From NCBI GenBank assembly GCA_964435165.1, contig CAYSXY010000006.1:1-64000 (forward strand): DNA of 64,000 nt, in the 5' to 3' direction. Source of the DNA: CAYSXY01 sp964435165. Its GTDB lineage: Bacteria > Pseudomonadota > Alphaproteobacteria > Rickettsiales > RI-342. Made by a program: the position numbers and the translations under genes. This document shows, piece after piece, positions 54,759-63,519 of the stretch; the first letter of the stretch is position 1; the number at the start of each line of letters is the position of its first letter. The notes below the pieces were generated by a model. It did not search any database. It saw only the letters and a program-made list of their open reading frames with translations, and was not told where the DNA came from.

Positions 54759-55643
54759 TTATATCGCATGATTGCCTGCGCCAGCTGCGCGCGATCCATC
54801 CGATACATGCGGCAGAATATATACACGCCCTGACTGCCGCATATCAATACGGGCATTCGCGTATTTCAACAGCCTGATATTTTGTTGTACCGTGATTAAC
54901 TGCCGCCAGGCCTCGCCCATCTGTTTTTCGGGCAACAACAGCTCAGAGCCATTATAAAAACGGATATTCCAGCGACGCCCCCCCACCCGGATGGCAGCCG
55001 AGACCTGAGCAAACATCTCCGGGGTATCCGCCAGCATATCCAGCAAGGCATAGGTATGTTCCGGCGCATCTTCCCCAACCACCACCGGCAGGTGCGTATA
55101 GCGGGTGATGTCACCGGAATGGAGTATTTCGCCATCCTGATCAATCAAATGCAAGGTGCCCTGGCGTTGCCACAAAGCAAGCGGCTGCCGCTCCACGATG
55201 CGCACATGCAAACTGTCCGGCAACATACGCTGCAATTCAGCATGGCGTACCCAGGAGTGAATCTCCAGGCGCTCACGCATGGTCTCGAGCGGCAATGACA
55301 GTATCGGAGCCTCCGGCTCGATATCCAATGCCAGCATAGCCGTTTCCAATGGCAGGCGATCCCTGCCTTCCAGATAGACATGCTGCACGGTCAGGCCCAG
55401 CATTGAGGCAAATTGCTGCCGCGTATCCTCATAGGCGCGCTCTGTCTGATCCATCCAGGCATCAATACGCCCGGTACGCTCCGCCCACCATCCCGTTGCG
55501 ATCAGTGTCAGCATCATGGCCGCCACACCGCGCCACATGCACCAACGCATGATATGACGTAACCGAACAAACAGTGCCCGCCGCTGCGATAGTTTTGCCG
55601 CCCGTTGATGGCAGCGTGCCGTTGCAGTGGAATTAACCGCCAT
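54759..55643 (-). CDS. ftsQ: Cell division protein FtsQ
   Basis: FtsQ is a bitopic divisome protein. A cytoplasmic basic segment (residues 1-40) precedes one span (about 42-60, GVAAMMLTLIATGWW). A POTRA domain follows (LTVQHVYLEGRDRLPLETAMLALDIEP), then the beta domain with HTYALLDMLADTPEMF and WNIRFYNGSELLLPE. It ends with a DMRQSGRVYIL strand, the family's closing strand. I chose the ATG at 55643, whose first bases contain the ddl stop (ATGGCGGTTAA). The length is 294 residues. Confidence 0.93.
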   Translation of the reverse strand: MAVNSTATARCHQRAAKLSQRRALFVRLRHIMRWCMWRGVAAMMLTLIATGWWAERTGRIDAWMDQTERAYEDTRQQFASMLGLTVQHVYLEGRDRLPLETAMLALDIEPEAPILSLPLETMRERLEIHSWVRHAELQRMLPDSLHVRIVERQPLALWQRQGTLHLIDQDGEILHSGDITRYTHLPVVVGEDAPEHTYALLDMLADTPEMFAQVSAAIRVGGRRWNIRFYNGSELLLPEKQMGEAWRQLITVQQNIRLLKYANARIDMRQSGRVYILPHVSDGSRAAGAGNHAI

Positions 55644-56538
55644 GACGCGCCTCCTGCACCAACCGTTCCACCAGTTCGCTAAACGAAATACCGGCATGAG
55701 CTGCGATTTCAGGTGCCAGGGATAAAGCAGTCATGCCAGGTTGGGTGTTCAGTTCTAATATATAGAACGCTTTCTCGCCATCACCAGTATCATTGTAGCG
55801 AAAATCCGAACGGGTAATACCACGGCAACCTAATACACGGTGCGCTCTTTCAGCATAATCAAGTACCTCTTCATAGGCATCCGCGTCCAACGGCGCTGGC
55901 ATCATATGCTCTGCCAGTCCGGCGGTATATTTTGCTGAATAATCATAAAAGCCACTGCGTGGGCGTATTTCAATCGCTCCGAGCGCCTTGCCGTCCAAGA
56001 CAGCCACCTGTATCTCGCGGCCCGGAATATACCGTTCCACCAGCACTTCATCACCAAAGGGCCAATCATCTTCTGCAAATGAGCATGTATCTCCTTCTCC
56101 CACGATGGTAACACCAACACTGGAACCCTCGTTGAGTGGCTTGATGACATAGGGTCGCGACATGGGCTCCTCAGCCATCATTGCCTCTTTACTGACGATC
56201 ATCCCTTCCGCACACGGAATGCCTGCCGCTTCGAAATGCACTTTAGACATGGGTTTATCCATCGCCAGACTCGAGGCCAGCACGCCGGAATGCGTATAGG
56301 GTAGTTTAAGAATTTCCAGCAAGCCCTGTACTGTTCCGTCTTCACCATAGCGCCCATGTAGTGCATTAAACACAACATCCGGCACGGCTTGCTTGAGTTG
56401 CCGCGCCAGATCAGGCGTCGCATCAATCGTTGTCACAGCATGCCCATTCGCTAGCAACGCTTCTGCCACCGCTTTGCCGGAGCTAAGCGACACTTCGCGC
56501 TCCGCCGACCAACCGCCCATGATCACCGCAATATGCAC
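55633..56538 (-). CDS. ddl: D-alanine--D-alanine ligase
   Basis: This ATP-grasp enzyme makes D-Ala-D-Ala for peptidoglycan. The N-terminal part has VIMGGWSAEREVSLSSG, with catalytic Glu and Ser. The central part has YVIKPLNEGSSVGVTIV, and the ATP-grasp end has DFRYNDTGDGEKAFYILELNTQPGMT. I prefer the GTG at 56538 because it follows a GAGG/AGGTGG stretch and gives the usual 301 residues. The longer frame from a TTG at 56613 adds an unrelated segment. It overlaps ftsQ by 11 bases. Confidence 0.95.
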   Translation of the reverse strand: MHIAVIMGGWSAEREVSLSSGKAVAEALLANGHAVTTIDATPDLARQLKQAVPDVVFNALHGRYGEDGTVQGLLEILKLPYTHSGVLASSLAMDKPMSKVHFEAAGIPCAEGMIVSKEAMMAEEPMSRPYVIKPLNEGSSVGVTIVGEGDTCSFAEDDWPFGDEVLVERYIPGREIQVAVLDGKALGAIEIRPRSGFYDYSAKYTAGLAEHMMPAPLDADAYEEVLDYAERAHRVLGCRGITRSDFRYNDTGDGEKAFYILELNTQPGMTALSLAPEIAAHAGISFSELVERLVQEARHGG

Positions 56539-56652
56539 CGGCCACCTACCCTCACACCAATAATCTAACAGATAACAGAACCACCCTAACCATCTTCCGG
56601 ATGTATCAGGCAAGCGTTAATGGATGGTTCACATTCATTCGATTGTGACCGT

Positions 56653-56665
56653 GAATCATCGATTC
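56653..56665. promoter_or_regulatory. Two adjacent GANTC sites
   Basis: GAATC (56653-56657) and GATTC (56661-56665) lie 25 bases from the CtrA-like box. GANTC is the CcrM methylation site of alphaproteobacteria, and methylation state modulates cell-cycle promoters in Caulobacter. Two sites by chance in 13 bases are possible. Confidence 0.4.
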
Positions 56666-56689
56666 TTGCATGATATCCACATTTTCATG

Positions 56690-56706
56690 TTAATTTTTTA
56701 TTAACC
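56690..56706. promoter_or_regulatory. CtrA-type box TTAA-N7-TTAACC
   Basis: TTAA (56690-56693), seven bases, and TTAACC (56701-56706) reproduce the alphaproteobacterial CtrA recognition pattern exactly. The box lies three bases upstream of the -35 of the predicted 155-aa gene promoter, in the divergent region between that gene and ddl. The region is AT-rich, so chance is possible. Confidence 0.5.
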
Positions 56707-56708
56707 AA

Positions 56709-56736
56709 TTGCGCAATGGCTTACATACTCTATGAT
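56709..56736 (+). promoter_or_regulatory. Predicted promoter of the 155-aa membrane protein gene
   Basis: TTGCGC (56709-56714) and TATGAT (56731-56736, five of six consensus bases) are spaced by 16. Transcription would start near 56743, about ten bases before the ATG at 56753, so the leader would be very short or the true start codon downstream. Confidence 0.45.
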
Positions 56737-56752
56737 GCAGTAACTTATTTAG

Positions 56753-57220
56753 ATGAAAGGAATAGCGGCATCGATGCCGCACCACGTAAAGATGATGACT
56801 CTAATGCGCCGATTAAACAATAATCGTACTATTGGAAAGGGCTTACTATTCCTGTGCCTTATCGCCATCATGGTTGGTGTAGCCAGAATGATACTGACGG
56901 ATCATGCGCTCATGCAGCTTGGGATATTACTGATCGTGATCGCGATGATCGCGTTGCTTACCTGCATGATTTATCTGATACTTAAAGACATACATGACAT
57001 GGATTTCCTACCGGATGACTACCGGCATTTAGGCATGAAGACATTGCTCTCACTTATTTATGTCATTATGTGGTTCACTGTTTCGACCGCTATGTGGTTT
57101 GTCTTCAGCCTGCCGATGGGCCTTGCTACCTTTGGCTTATATTTTGCCGGTATGCTGATGATGCTGTTTTGGCTGCGTGTTGACGAAACGCAGTCTGCGA
57201 TTACCGAAGAAAAATTATGA
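56753..57220 (+). CDS. Small polytopic membrane protein in the dcw cluster
   Basis: I do not recognise this 155-residue protein. Four hydrophobic segments lie at about residues 29-46, 54-76, 97-118 and 122-142, separated by short polar loops; the loop after the second span is acidic (KDIHDMDFLPDD). The C terminus is acidic. Several Met codons near the start (residues 1, 8, 14, 15, 18) make the true start uncertain; the first is used. It runs antisense inside the otherwise leftward dcw cluster, between ddl and murB, with its own predicted promoter and a CtrA-type box upstream. A role in division or wall synthesis is conceivable but unproven. Confidence 0.7.
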   Translation: MKGIAASMPHHVKMMTLMRRLNNNRTIGKGLLFLCLIAIMVGVARMILTDHALMQLGILLIVIAMIALLTCMIYLILKDIHDMDFLPDDYRHLGMKTLLSLIYVIMWFTVSTAMWFVFSLPMGLATFGLYFAGMLMMLFWLRVDETQSAITEEKL

Positions 57221-57245
57221 GGCTAACCTGATACGCCTGAGGATG

Positions 57246-58181
57246 CTAACATTCTGACACTGGTGAACCAATTCGCCGAATTTCCCACTGCAGTTCGATG
57301 CCGCTTTGCGCTTTCACCCTCTGGCGTACCTCTTCGCCGAGTGCCTCTAAATCAGCTGCTGTCGCTGTTCCCGTATTAATCATAAAATTGCAGTGCTTTT
57401 CGGATATTTGCGCGCCCCCTTTTTGAAGGCCACGGCAACCCGCCTCATCAATTAACTGCCATGCCTTGTGACCGGGCGGGTTTTTGAAGGTAGAGCCCCC
57501 GGTACGAGTGCGCAGCGGCTGGCTTTCTTCACGTGAACGGGCAATCTCCTTCATCTGCTGGGCAATGTCGTCTTTATCGCCTGCCGTCACCGCAAATTCC
57601 GCCGCCACCACAAGACTATGCTCCGGCAGCTGGCAGCGTCGATAGGCCATTGGGATATCAGTCGCCAGTACCCTTTGACTGCTACCATCACGCGTTACGA
57701 TGGTTACCGATTGCAGCACATCACGGACTTCTCTCCCATATGCTCCGGCATTCATCGCTACTGCCCCGCCAACCGTGCCGGGAATGCCGCTTAAAAATGA
57801 CAGACCATCCCAGCCTCGCTGCTGGCACCAATGCGCCAGATTACGGCCAAGTGCCCCCGCACCGGAGCGAATGATCGCCCGCCCTGACTCAAATGACACT
57901 TCTTCCATCATCGTGAAATGACGACCCAGCCGAATCACCACGCCTGGCACTCCACCGTCACGCACCAGCAGATTCGAGCCTACGCCAATGACCGTCACCG
58001 GCGTTGCTGCATCTAATTGCGCAAGGAATGCGGCCAGATCATGTTCATCTTTCGGTTTGAACAGCCATTGTGCAGGCCCTCCGACCTGAAACCAGGTGTT
58101 TTGCGCTAGTGGCGCCTGCGCCCTGAGCGAACCGCGCACCTGCCATGGCGGCGTGGGCTGGGTTAACAGCTTGGCTGACAT
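57246..58181 (-). CDS. murB: UDP-N-acetylenolpyruvoylglucosamine reductase
   Basis: MurB is the FAD/NADPH-dependent reductase that makes UDP-MurNAc. The FAD domain has VIGVGSNLLVRDGGVPGVVIRLG. The active-site segments GIPGTVGGAVAMNAGAYG and TGGSTFKNPPGHKAW (catalytic Ser) are present, as is the KHCNFMINTG end. I chose the ATG at 58181, ten bases after the murC stop; the extended frame would overlap murC heavily. The length is 311 residues. Confidence 0.96.
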   Translation of the reverse strand: MSAKLLTQPTPPWQVRGSLRAQAPLAQNTWFQVGGPAQWLFKPKDEHDLAAFLAQLDAATPVTVIGVGSNLLVRDGGVPGVVIRLGRHFTMMEEVSFESGRAIIRSGAGALGRNLAHWCQQRGWDGLSFLSGIPGTVGGAVAMNAGAYGREVRDVLQSVTIVTRDGSSQRVLATDIPMAYRRCQLPEHSLVVAAEFAVTAGDKDDIAQQMKEIARSREESQPLRTRTGGSTFKNPPGHKAWQLIDEAGCRGLQKGGAQISEKHCNFMINTGTATAADLEALGEEVRQRVKAQSGIELQWEIRRIGSPVSEC

Positions 58182-58191
58182 CGCGTTGCTA

Positions 58192-59649
58192 TCAGGCGCG
58201 TTTGGCGGCATGCCTGGTTTGTATGGCCTCGAGTTCCTGCGGCAATTGTTGCGCCCATTGCGTGATATTGCCCGCGCCCAAACAGACCACCATATCGCCA
58301 TCGGAGGTGAGTGATTCCACCTGCTGAGCCAGCGTCTCGCGCGATGCTAACAAATGGGCAGATTTATGCCCCACCTTAGCCAGACCTTCCACTAATGCTT
58401 CTTTGGTCACACCCTCAATCGGGTCTTCACCGGCGGCATAGATGTCTGCGACCAACACGTGATCCGCATCATTGAAACAACGGCAGAAATCGTCAAATAA
58501 GTCACGCAGCCGTGTGTAGCGGTGAGGCTGAACCACGGCAAGCAACTGCCCGTTGCCCTGCGCCGTGAGCGAGTCTCGTGCTGCTTTGAGCGTTGCGGCA
58601 ATTTCAACCGGATGGTGGCCGTAATCATCGATGATAGTCACACCTCCCGCCTGCCCGGTGCGGGTGAAGCGACGCTTGACGCCTTTAAAGCCAAGCATGG
58701 CTTCTTTCATCACCGTATCATCCATGCCCAGTTCGTTAGCCACTCCCATCACGGCCAGCGCATTACGCACATTGTGCAGGCCCGGTATCGGCAGGCGCAA
58801 TCCTTCTACGGTGCGAGGACTGCGCTCACCGGTATTGATTTCCACATCAAACAAAGAGCCATGCAAATCGCTGCGCACATTGACCGCCCGTATATCCGCT
58901 TGCGGACTCGTGCCGTAGGTCACAATACGCCGGTCGGAAATGCGGGGAATGATGCTCTGCACCTCCTGATGATCAATACACAGCACGGCAAAGCCATAAA
59001 AAGGAAGATGCTGAAGGAAGTCGACAAAGGCCTCTTTCAGATTGGCGAAGCTACCCCAATGATCCAAATGCTCCGGGTCGATATTGGTCACGACAGCGAC
59101 CGACGCCGGAATACGAATAAAGGTACCGTCCGATTCATCGGCCTCAACAATCATCCAGTCGCCACTACCGAGATACGCGTTGGTACCGTAAGCATTGAGC
59201 ACGCCGCCATTAATCACGGTCGGATCCAGTCCGGCTTTGTCAAACAGGGCGGCCATGAGTGAGGTCGTGGTGGTTTTTCCGTGGGTGCCGCCAACCGCCA
59301 GCGCAATCTTCAGGCGCATTAATTCCCGCAACATTTCCGAGCGGCGAATGACCGGAACACCCAGGCGGCGCGCTTCCATAATTTCCGGATTGTCCATCTG
59401 TACTGCCGTCGATTTGACAACGGCTGCGCATTCACGCACATGCTCCGGCTTATGACCGATCATCACCGGGATACCGAGCTTTTTCAACCGATCAATATTG
59501 GCATTATCTGCCTGGTCTGACCCTTGCACCTGATAGCCCATATTATGCAGCACCTCAGCAATACCGCTCATGCCAATGCCACCAATACCGACAAAATGCA
59601 GAATACCGATATCAAGCGGCAGGGTTGGGGCTATATGAAATGCTTTCAT
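58192..59649 (-). CDS. murC: UDP-N-acetylmuramate--L-alanine ligase
   Basis: MurC adds L-Ala to UDP-MurNAc. The N-terminal Rossmann domain has HFVGIGGIGMSGIAEVLHNMG. The ATP P-loop is AVGGTHGKTTTTSLMA. The central and C-terminal domains show DESDGTFI, NIDPEHLD, DDYGHHP and VVQPHRYTR. I chose the ATG at 59649, in the region upstream of which the hairpin at 59679-59706 lies. The length is 485 residues. Confidence 0.97.
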   Translation of the reverse strand: MKAFHIAPTLPLDIGILHFVGIGGIGMSGIAEVLHNMGYQVQGSDQADNANIDRLKKLGIPVMIGHKPEHVRECAAVVKSTAVQMDNPEIMEARRLGVPVIRRSEMLRELMRLKIALAVGGTHGKTTTTSLMAALFDKAGLDPTVINGGVLNAYGTNAYLGSGDWMIVEADESDGTFIRIPASVAVVTNIDPEHLDHWGSFANLKEAFVDFLQHLPFYGFAVLCIDHQEVQSIIPRISDRRIVTYGTSPQADIRAVNVRSDLHGSLFDVEINTGERSPRTVEGLRLPIPGLHNVRNALAVMGVANELGMDDTVMKEAMLGFKGVKRRFTRTGQAGGVTIIDDYGHHPVEIAATLKAARDSLTAQGNGQLLAVVQPHRYTRLRDLFDDFCRCFNDADHVLVADIYAAGEDPIEGVTKEALVEGLAKVGHKSAHLLASRETLAQQVESLTSDGDMVVCLGAGNITQWAQQLPQELEAIQTRHAAKRA

Positions 59650-59678
59650 CGCAATATGAGCTCTTTTTATATAATGGA

Positions 59679-59706
59679 ATAGCGTCCGACCATACACAGA
59701 CGCTAT
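59679..59706. repeat. Hairpin in the murG-murC gap
   Basis: ATAGCGTC (59679-59686) and GACGCTAT (59699-59706) are perfect 8-bp complements around 12 bases. There is no adjacent T-run, so it is not a clear terminator. It may stabilise or separate the two messages. The gap between murG and murC is 124 bases, the longest between same-strand genes from mraY to murC. Confidence 0.4.
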
Positions 59707-59773
59707 CGGATATGCCAGCATGCATTTCTCACTAGACTATGTCGTCACGAGGTAGAGAATATGACAGCACTAT

Positions 59774-60916
59774 CTAGGATCGTTGATCGTACTGCATCAC
59801 CAGCTTCGCCAGCGCTTCCGTCGCATCCGGCTTGCCGCAACGATGTGCTTTGGACGCTGCATCGCTCAGTTGTGCCGGTGCCTTTAGCCAGTCAGACAAC
59901 AGAGTTGTCAGCCGATCCGGGGTAAAATCCGGCTCGCTCAGCAGCCAGGCACCGCCCGCCTCTACCATTGCCTCCGCGTTGAAACGTTGATGGTCATCCA
60001 TCGCATGGGGATATGGCACAAACAGCGCTGGACGACCGGCAACAGCTAATTCCGCGACAGATGAAGCGCCCGCACGCGAAATCACCAGATGTGCCCTGGC
60101 AATATACTGTGCAACATCCGGAAAGAACGGGGCAAGCGTCACCGGCATCTGCAAAGACTCATAAAACGCTTGTACACGAGCCAGATCTTCCTCGCGACAT
60201 TGCTGCGTGAGTGACAGGCGCTGTCTCACTTCGCCCGGCAGTTGCTTGATCGCTTTTGGCACCACATCACTAAAAACCGTCGCCCCCTGACTCCCCCCTA
60301 ATACCAATAAGGAGAGCGTATCATCATGGAGTGGCGGGTAACCTATGCCACGCAGCTGGCAGATGGCCTCTCTTACCGGATTGCCTGTATAGTCGCGTCG
60401 TCCACGCATGGATGATGGCCATCCCTTGCTCTCAGCAAATGACGTCGCAACGACAGTGACATATCGGGCAAATAACCGGTTGGTACGGCCCAGGAGTGCG
60501 TTTTGCTCATGAATAATGGTAGGAGTGCGACATAACAGGGCGGCCATGATTGCGGGAAAGGACGGATATCCGCCGAATCCCACCGCAGCAACGGGCTGAC
60601 ATTGCCGGATCACACGCCGTGCCTGCCATATGCCACGCATCAGTGCAAATGCCCCTTTTATCTTACGCAATGGATGGCCCGCCAAACTGCCTGAAGGAAC
60701 CGTGCAGCGTAACAGTTGCGATTCAGGATAATGGCTCAGGCCGGTTACATATCGTTCAAAGCGTTTATCGGTCACGAACAGGATACGATAACCATGACGA
60801 ATCAAGAACTCCGCCAGCGCTTCTGCCGGAAAAATATGTCCGCCCGTTCCCCCTGCCGCCAGCAAAACGGCCGGGCGCTGGTCTGAGTGGGCGTCACGAG
60901 CATCACGCATCATCAT
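59774..60916 (-). CDS. murG: UDP-GlcNAc transferase MurG
   Basis: MurG transfers GlcNAc to lipid I on the inner face of the membrane to make lipid II. The N-terminal UDP-sugar site VLLAAGGTGGHIFPAEALAE is present, as are VGFGGYPSFPAI, HEQNALLGRTNRLFA and the C-terminal LVISRAGASSVAELAVAGRPA donor-binding stretch. The 380-residue length is normal. Its start overlaps the ftsW stop by four bases. Confidence 0.96.
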   Translation of the reverse strand: MMMRDARDAHSDQRPAVLLAAGGTGGHIFPAEALAEFLIRHGYRILFVTDKRFERYVTGLSHYPESQLLRCTVPSGSLAGHPLRKIKGAFALMRGIWQARRVIRQCQPVAAVGFGGYPSFPAIMAALLCRTPTIIHEQNALLGRTNRLFARYVTVVATSFAESKGWPSSMRGRRDYTGNPVREAICQLRGIGYPPLHDDTLSLLVLGGSQGATVFSDVVPKAIKQLPGEVRQRLSLTQQCREEDLARVQAFYESLQMPVTLAPFFPDVAQYIARAHLVISRAGASSVAELAVAGRPALFVPYPHAMDDHQRFNAEAMVEAGGAWLLSEPDFTPDRLTTLLSDWLKAPAQLSDAASKAHRCGKPDATEALAKLVMQYDQRS

Positions 60917-62085
60917 GCTGCCGTTTTTGGTTGTGAACGGTGATAAAGCCAGTGCATATCGTCTGAAATCTCCGGTACGGCACGCTCACCATAGCGGCGC
61001 CGTGTCAGGCATAATAGCATTCCCATCCCCAATGCACAGGCCATCACAGATGACCCCCCGTAACTAATGAAGGGCAGCGTCATTCCTTTGGTGGGTAACA
61101 GGTGCAGCGTCACCCCTATATTGATCATACTCTGCACCCCAAATTGCATGGTCAGACCGGCAATGGCCAGTGCCAGAAAGCGATCCTGCTCCTGCAATGC
61201 CCGATAGAGGGCACGAAAGCAAATCATGGCCGTTAACGTCAACACTACAACCAACGCTATCAGGCCGAATTCCTCCATTGCCGCCGCCATGATAAAGTCC
61301 GTATGTGCGTCCGGCAGATGCTGTTTCACCTCGCCTTTGCCTAAGCCAACGCCCAGTACACCCCCATGTTCAATAGCCTGGAGTGATTTACCCACCTGGT
61401 AGCCTGCCTCATGCTCCGGAGCCATAAAGCTGTCAATGCGCGTGGTGACATGAGGTAATAACAGATATGCCATACCAAGTCCGACCAATCCGCAGCCTAA
61501 CATGGCATAGACCAGGAGCCATGGCAGGCCAGCAAAAAATAACTGGGCCATCCATACGCTTGCGACCGTCACCACCATGCCTATATCCGGTTGCAACACC
61601 AGGAGCGCAATCACCAGAAAACACAACGCAGATGCAAGCAGCATTGCCTGCTTTGGCGGTGCGTAGGCCAGAATATAAGCCGTCATGACTGCGAGCAGCG
61701 GCTTGACGAACTCTGAAGGCTGAAAGGAAATGCCGGCGATATCCATCCAGCGAGAGGCGCCTTTAATTTCGACCCCGATGAATAACACCAGCACCAGGCT
61801 CACAACACAGCCGACGAATAAACCAACCACGGCATATCGTAATAAAATGATGGGTAGCATCGATACAACGAGCATGCCTATTGCGCCGGTCACCAGAAAT
61901 ATCCAGTGGCGATGGACAAAAAAATCAGCGTCGAGCCCGAGCCGTGTGGCCACCGGCGGCCCACCGGCAAGCATAAGAACCGCCCCCACCAGAATCAGGC
62001 TCAGTAATGAGATGAGCAGCACCCGATCCAGTGTGCGCCACCATCGACTGATCAACCCGCCATGCGTCCTGTCCAGGGTCGGCAT
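60913..62085 (-). CDS. ftsW: Lipid II glycan polymerase FtsW
   Basis: FtsW is the SEDS-family division peptidoglycan polymerase with about ten membrane spans. Family landmarks are FQPSEFVKPLLAV, GYQVGKSLQAIEHGG followed by GVGLGKGEVKQHLPDAHTDFI, EFGLIALVVVL and LPFISYGGSSVMA. An N-terminal cytoplasmic segment of about 20 residues precedes the first span. The 390-residue length is typical. It lies between murD and murG, the standard order. Confidence 0.96.
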   Translation of the reverse strand: MPTLDRTHGGLISRWWRTLDRVLLISLLSLILVGAVLMLAGGPPVATRLGLDADFFVHRHWIFLVTGAIGMLVVSMLPIILLRYAVVGLFVGCVVSLVLVLFIGVEIKGASRWMDIAGISFQPSEFVKPLLAVMTAYILAYAPPKQAMLLASALCFLVIALLVLQPDIGMVVTVASVWMAQLFFAGLPWLLVYAMLGCGLVGLGMAYLLLPHVTTRIDSFMAPEHEAGYQVGKSLQAIEHGGVLGVGLGKGEVKQHLPDAHTDFIMAAAMEEFGLIALVVVLTLTAMICFRALYRALQEQDRFLALAIAGLTMQFGVQSMINIGVTLHLLPTKGMTLPFISYGGSSVMACALGMGMLLCLTRRRYGERAVPEISDDMHWLYHRSQPKTAA

Positions 62086-62130
62086 GTATTTCTCCCTTAA
62101 TGCCGCTTAACTCGACGCACTCACCCTAAC

Positions 62131-63519
62131 TTACCCTGATGACTTGCCAAGTTTTTTGTGAATCAGTTTCTTGAATTGTCGACCACGATCTTCAAAGTCG
62201 CTGAATTGATCAAATGAGGCACAGGCGGGTGACAGCAATATCACCGCTGGTGTATTGGTTCGCATGGCATCGCTGACGGCCTGAGATACCGCTGCTTCCA
62301 GGCTACCACTTTGCATCGCCGGCACGCCCCACTGTGATGCGGCCTGCATCAGCGATGGCGCTGCCTGACCGATCATGTAAGCGCGAATAATATGGGGCGC
62401 ATATGGCTTGAGCATTTCCCAATTGTCACTCTTCGGCACTCCGCCAGCTATCCAGTAAATGCGCCTGTAAGCCGCCAGTGCTTTGGCAGCTGCTTCCGGA
62501 TTCGTCGCCTTACTGTCGTTAATGGCCATAATTTCTTTGTACGTCATTACCGGCTCAAGGCGATGCTCCAGACCCGGAAAGCTTTTCAAACCTTTGCGAA
62601 TGGCCTCCGGTGACACATCAAGGGTGAGCGCCACATTCGCCGCTGCCGCCACATTCTGGGCGTTGTGGCGCCCTTTCAGTGCTGGCATCTCATCGAGCAT
62701 GAATCGCAGCGCTTCACCATCAACCGGTACTGTCACAGATTCTTCCGAGACCTCTATGCCTCCGCGCACCACATCCTGACTGATCGGCGTGATCGTGACC
62801 TTCTTGCCCAGCTTACGGCAATATCGCTCATAGACCTCGTGTGAATACGGGTCATCAATGCCGATAGTGATGTTGTCCCCTGCTTCGAGATGGCGAAAAA
62901 TTCTCTGTTTAGCGTTGATATATCCGGGCATATCCCCATGCCGATCCAGATGGTCCGGACTGATATTGAGCCAGATTGCGTGATTGCAATGGAGTTGATC
63001 GACGAGATCTAACTGATAGGAGGAAAGCTCCAGTACATAGGCGCCCTGTTCACCAAGGGGCGGCAGGTCGAGCGCAGGAATACCAATATTCCCTCCGAGC
63101 TCCGCCTTCACCCCACCCTTGCGCAACAGGTGGTGGGTGAGCACTGCCGTGGTTGATTTGCCATTCGTTCCCGTGATGCCGATATAGGTGGCCTCGGGCT
63201 GCTGACGATAGAGCAACTCGATATCGCCTATAATCTCACACCCTGCTTTTCTGGCGGCATGCACCGCAGGGTGAGGCTCAGGATGGGTGAGCGGAATGCC
63301 GGGGCTGAGCACCAGTGACTGAATATCATTCCATGGCATATCCTCAATGGAAGTGATGGTCGCTTTTCGTTCCGCCGCCCGTTCACGCGCCTGAGGTTGA
63401 TCATCCCAGGCATGGACGACGGCTCCACCCGCGCGTAATGCCTTGATGGTTGCCAGCCCGGCCCGGCCGAGCCCGACCACGGCCAGCTGTTGATCCTTAC
63501 AATGCGTGAGCGTCACCAT
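62131..63519 (-). CDS. murD: UDP-N-acetylmuramoyl-L-alanine--D-glutamate ligase
   Basis: MurD adds D-Glu. The N-terminal domain has LAVVGLGRAGLATIKALRAGG. The P-loop is GITGTNGKSTTAVLTHHLL. The central domain has LELSSYQLDLV and WLNISPDHLDRHG, and the C terminus has NDSKATNPEAAAKAL and LLSPACASFDQFSDFEDRG. The 462-residue length is normal. Its ATG shares a base with the mraY stop (TGATG), so translation is coupled. Confidence 0.97.
   Translation of the reverse strand: MVTLTHCKDQQLAVVGLGRAGLATIKALRAGGAVVHAWDDQPQARERAAERKATITSIEDMPWNDIQSLVLSPGIPLTHPEPHPAVHAARKAGCEIIGDIELLYRQQPEATYIGITGTNGKSTTAVLTHHLLRKGGVKAELGGNIGIPALDLPPLGEQGAYVLELSSYQLDLVDQLHCNHAIWLNISPDHLDRHGDMPGYINAKQRIFRHLEAGDNITIGIDDPYSHEVYERYCRKLGKKVTITPISQDVVRGGIEVSEESVTVPVDGEALRFMLDEMPALKGRHNAQNVAAAANVALTLDVSPEAIRKGLKSFPGLEHRLEPVMTYKEIMAINDSKATNPEAAAKALAAYRRIYWIAGGVPKSDNWEMLKPYAPHIIRAYMIGQAAPSLMQAASQWGVPAMQSGSLEAAVSQAVSDAMRTNTPAVILLSPACASFDQFSDFEDRGRQFKKLIHKKLGKSSG

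Noticed and set aside
54629..54856. Short minus-strand frame between ftsQ and ftsA
   Set aside because: It overlaps the conserved end of ftsQ in another frame and has no family features.
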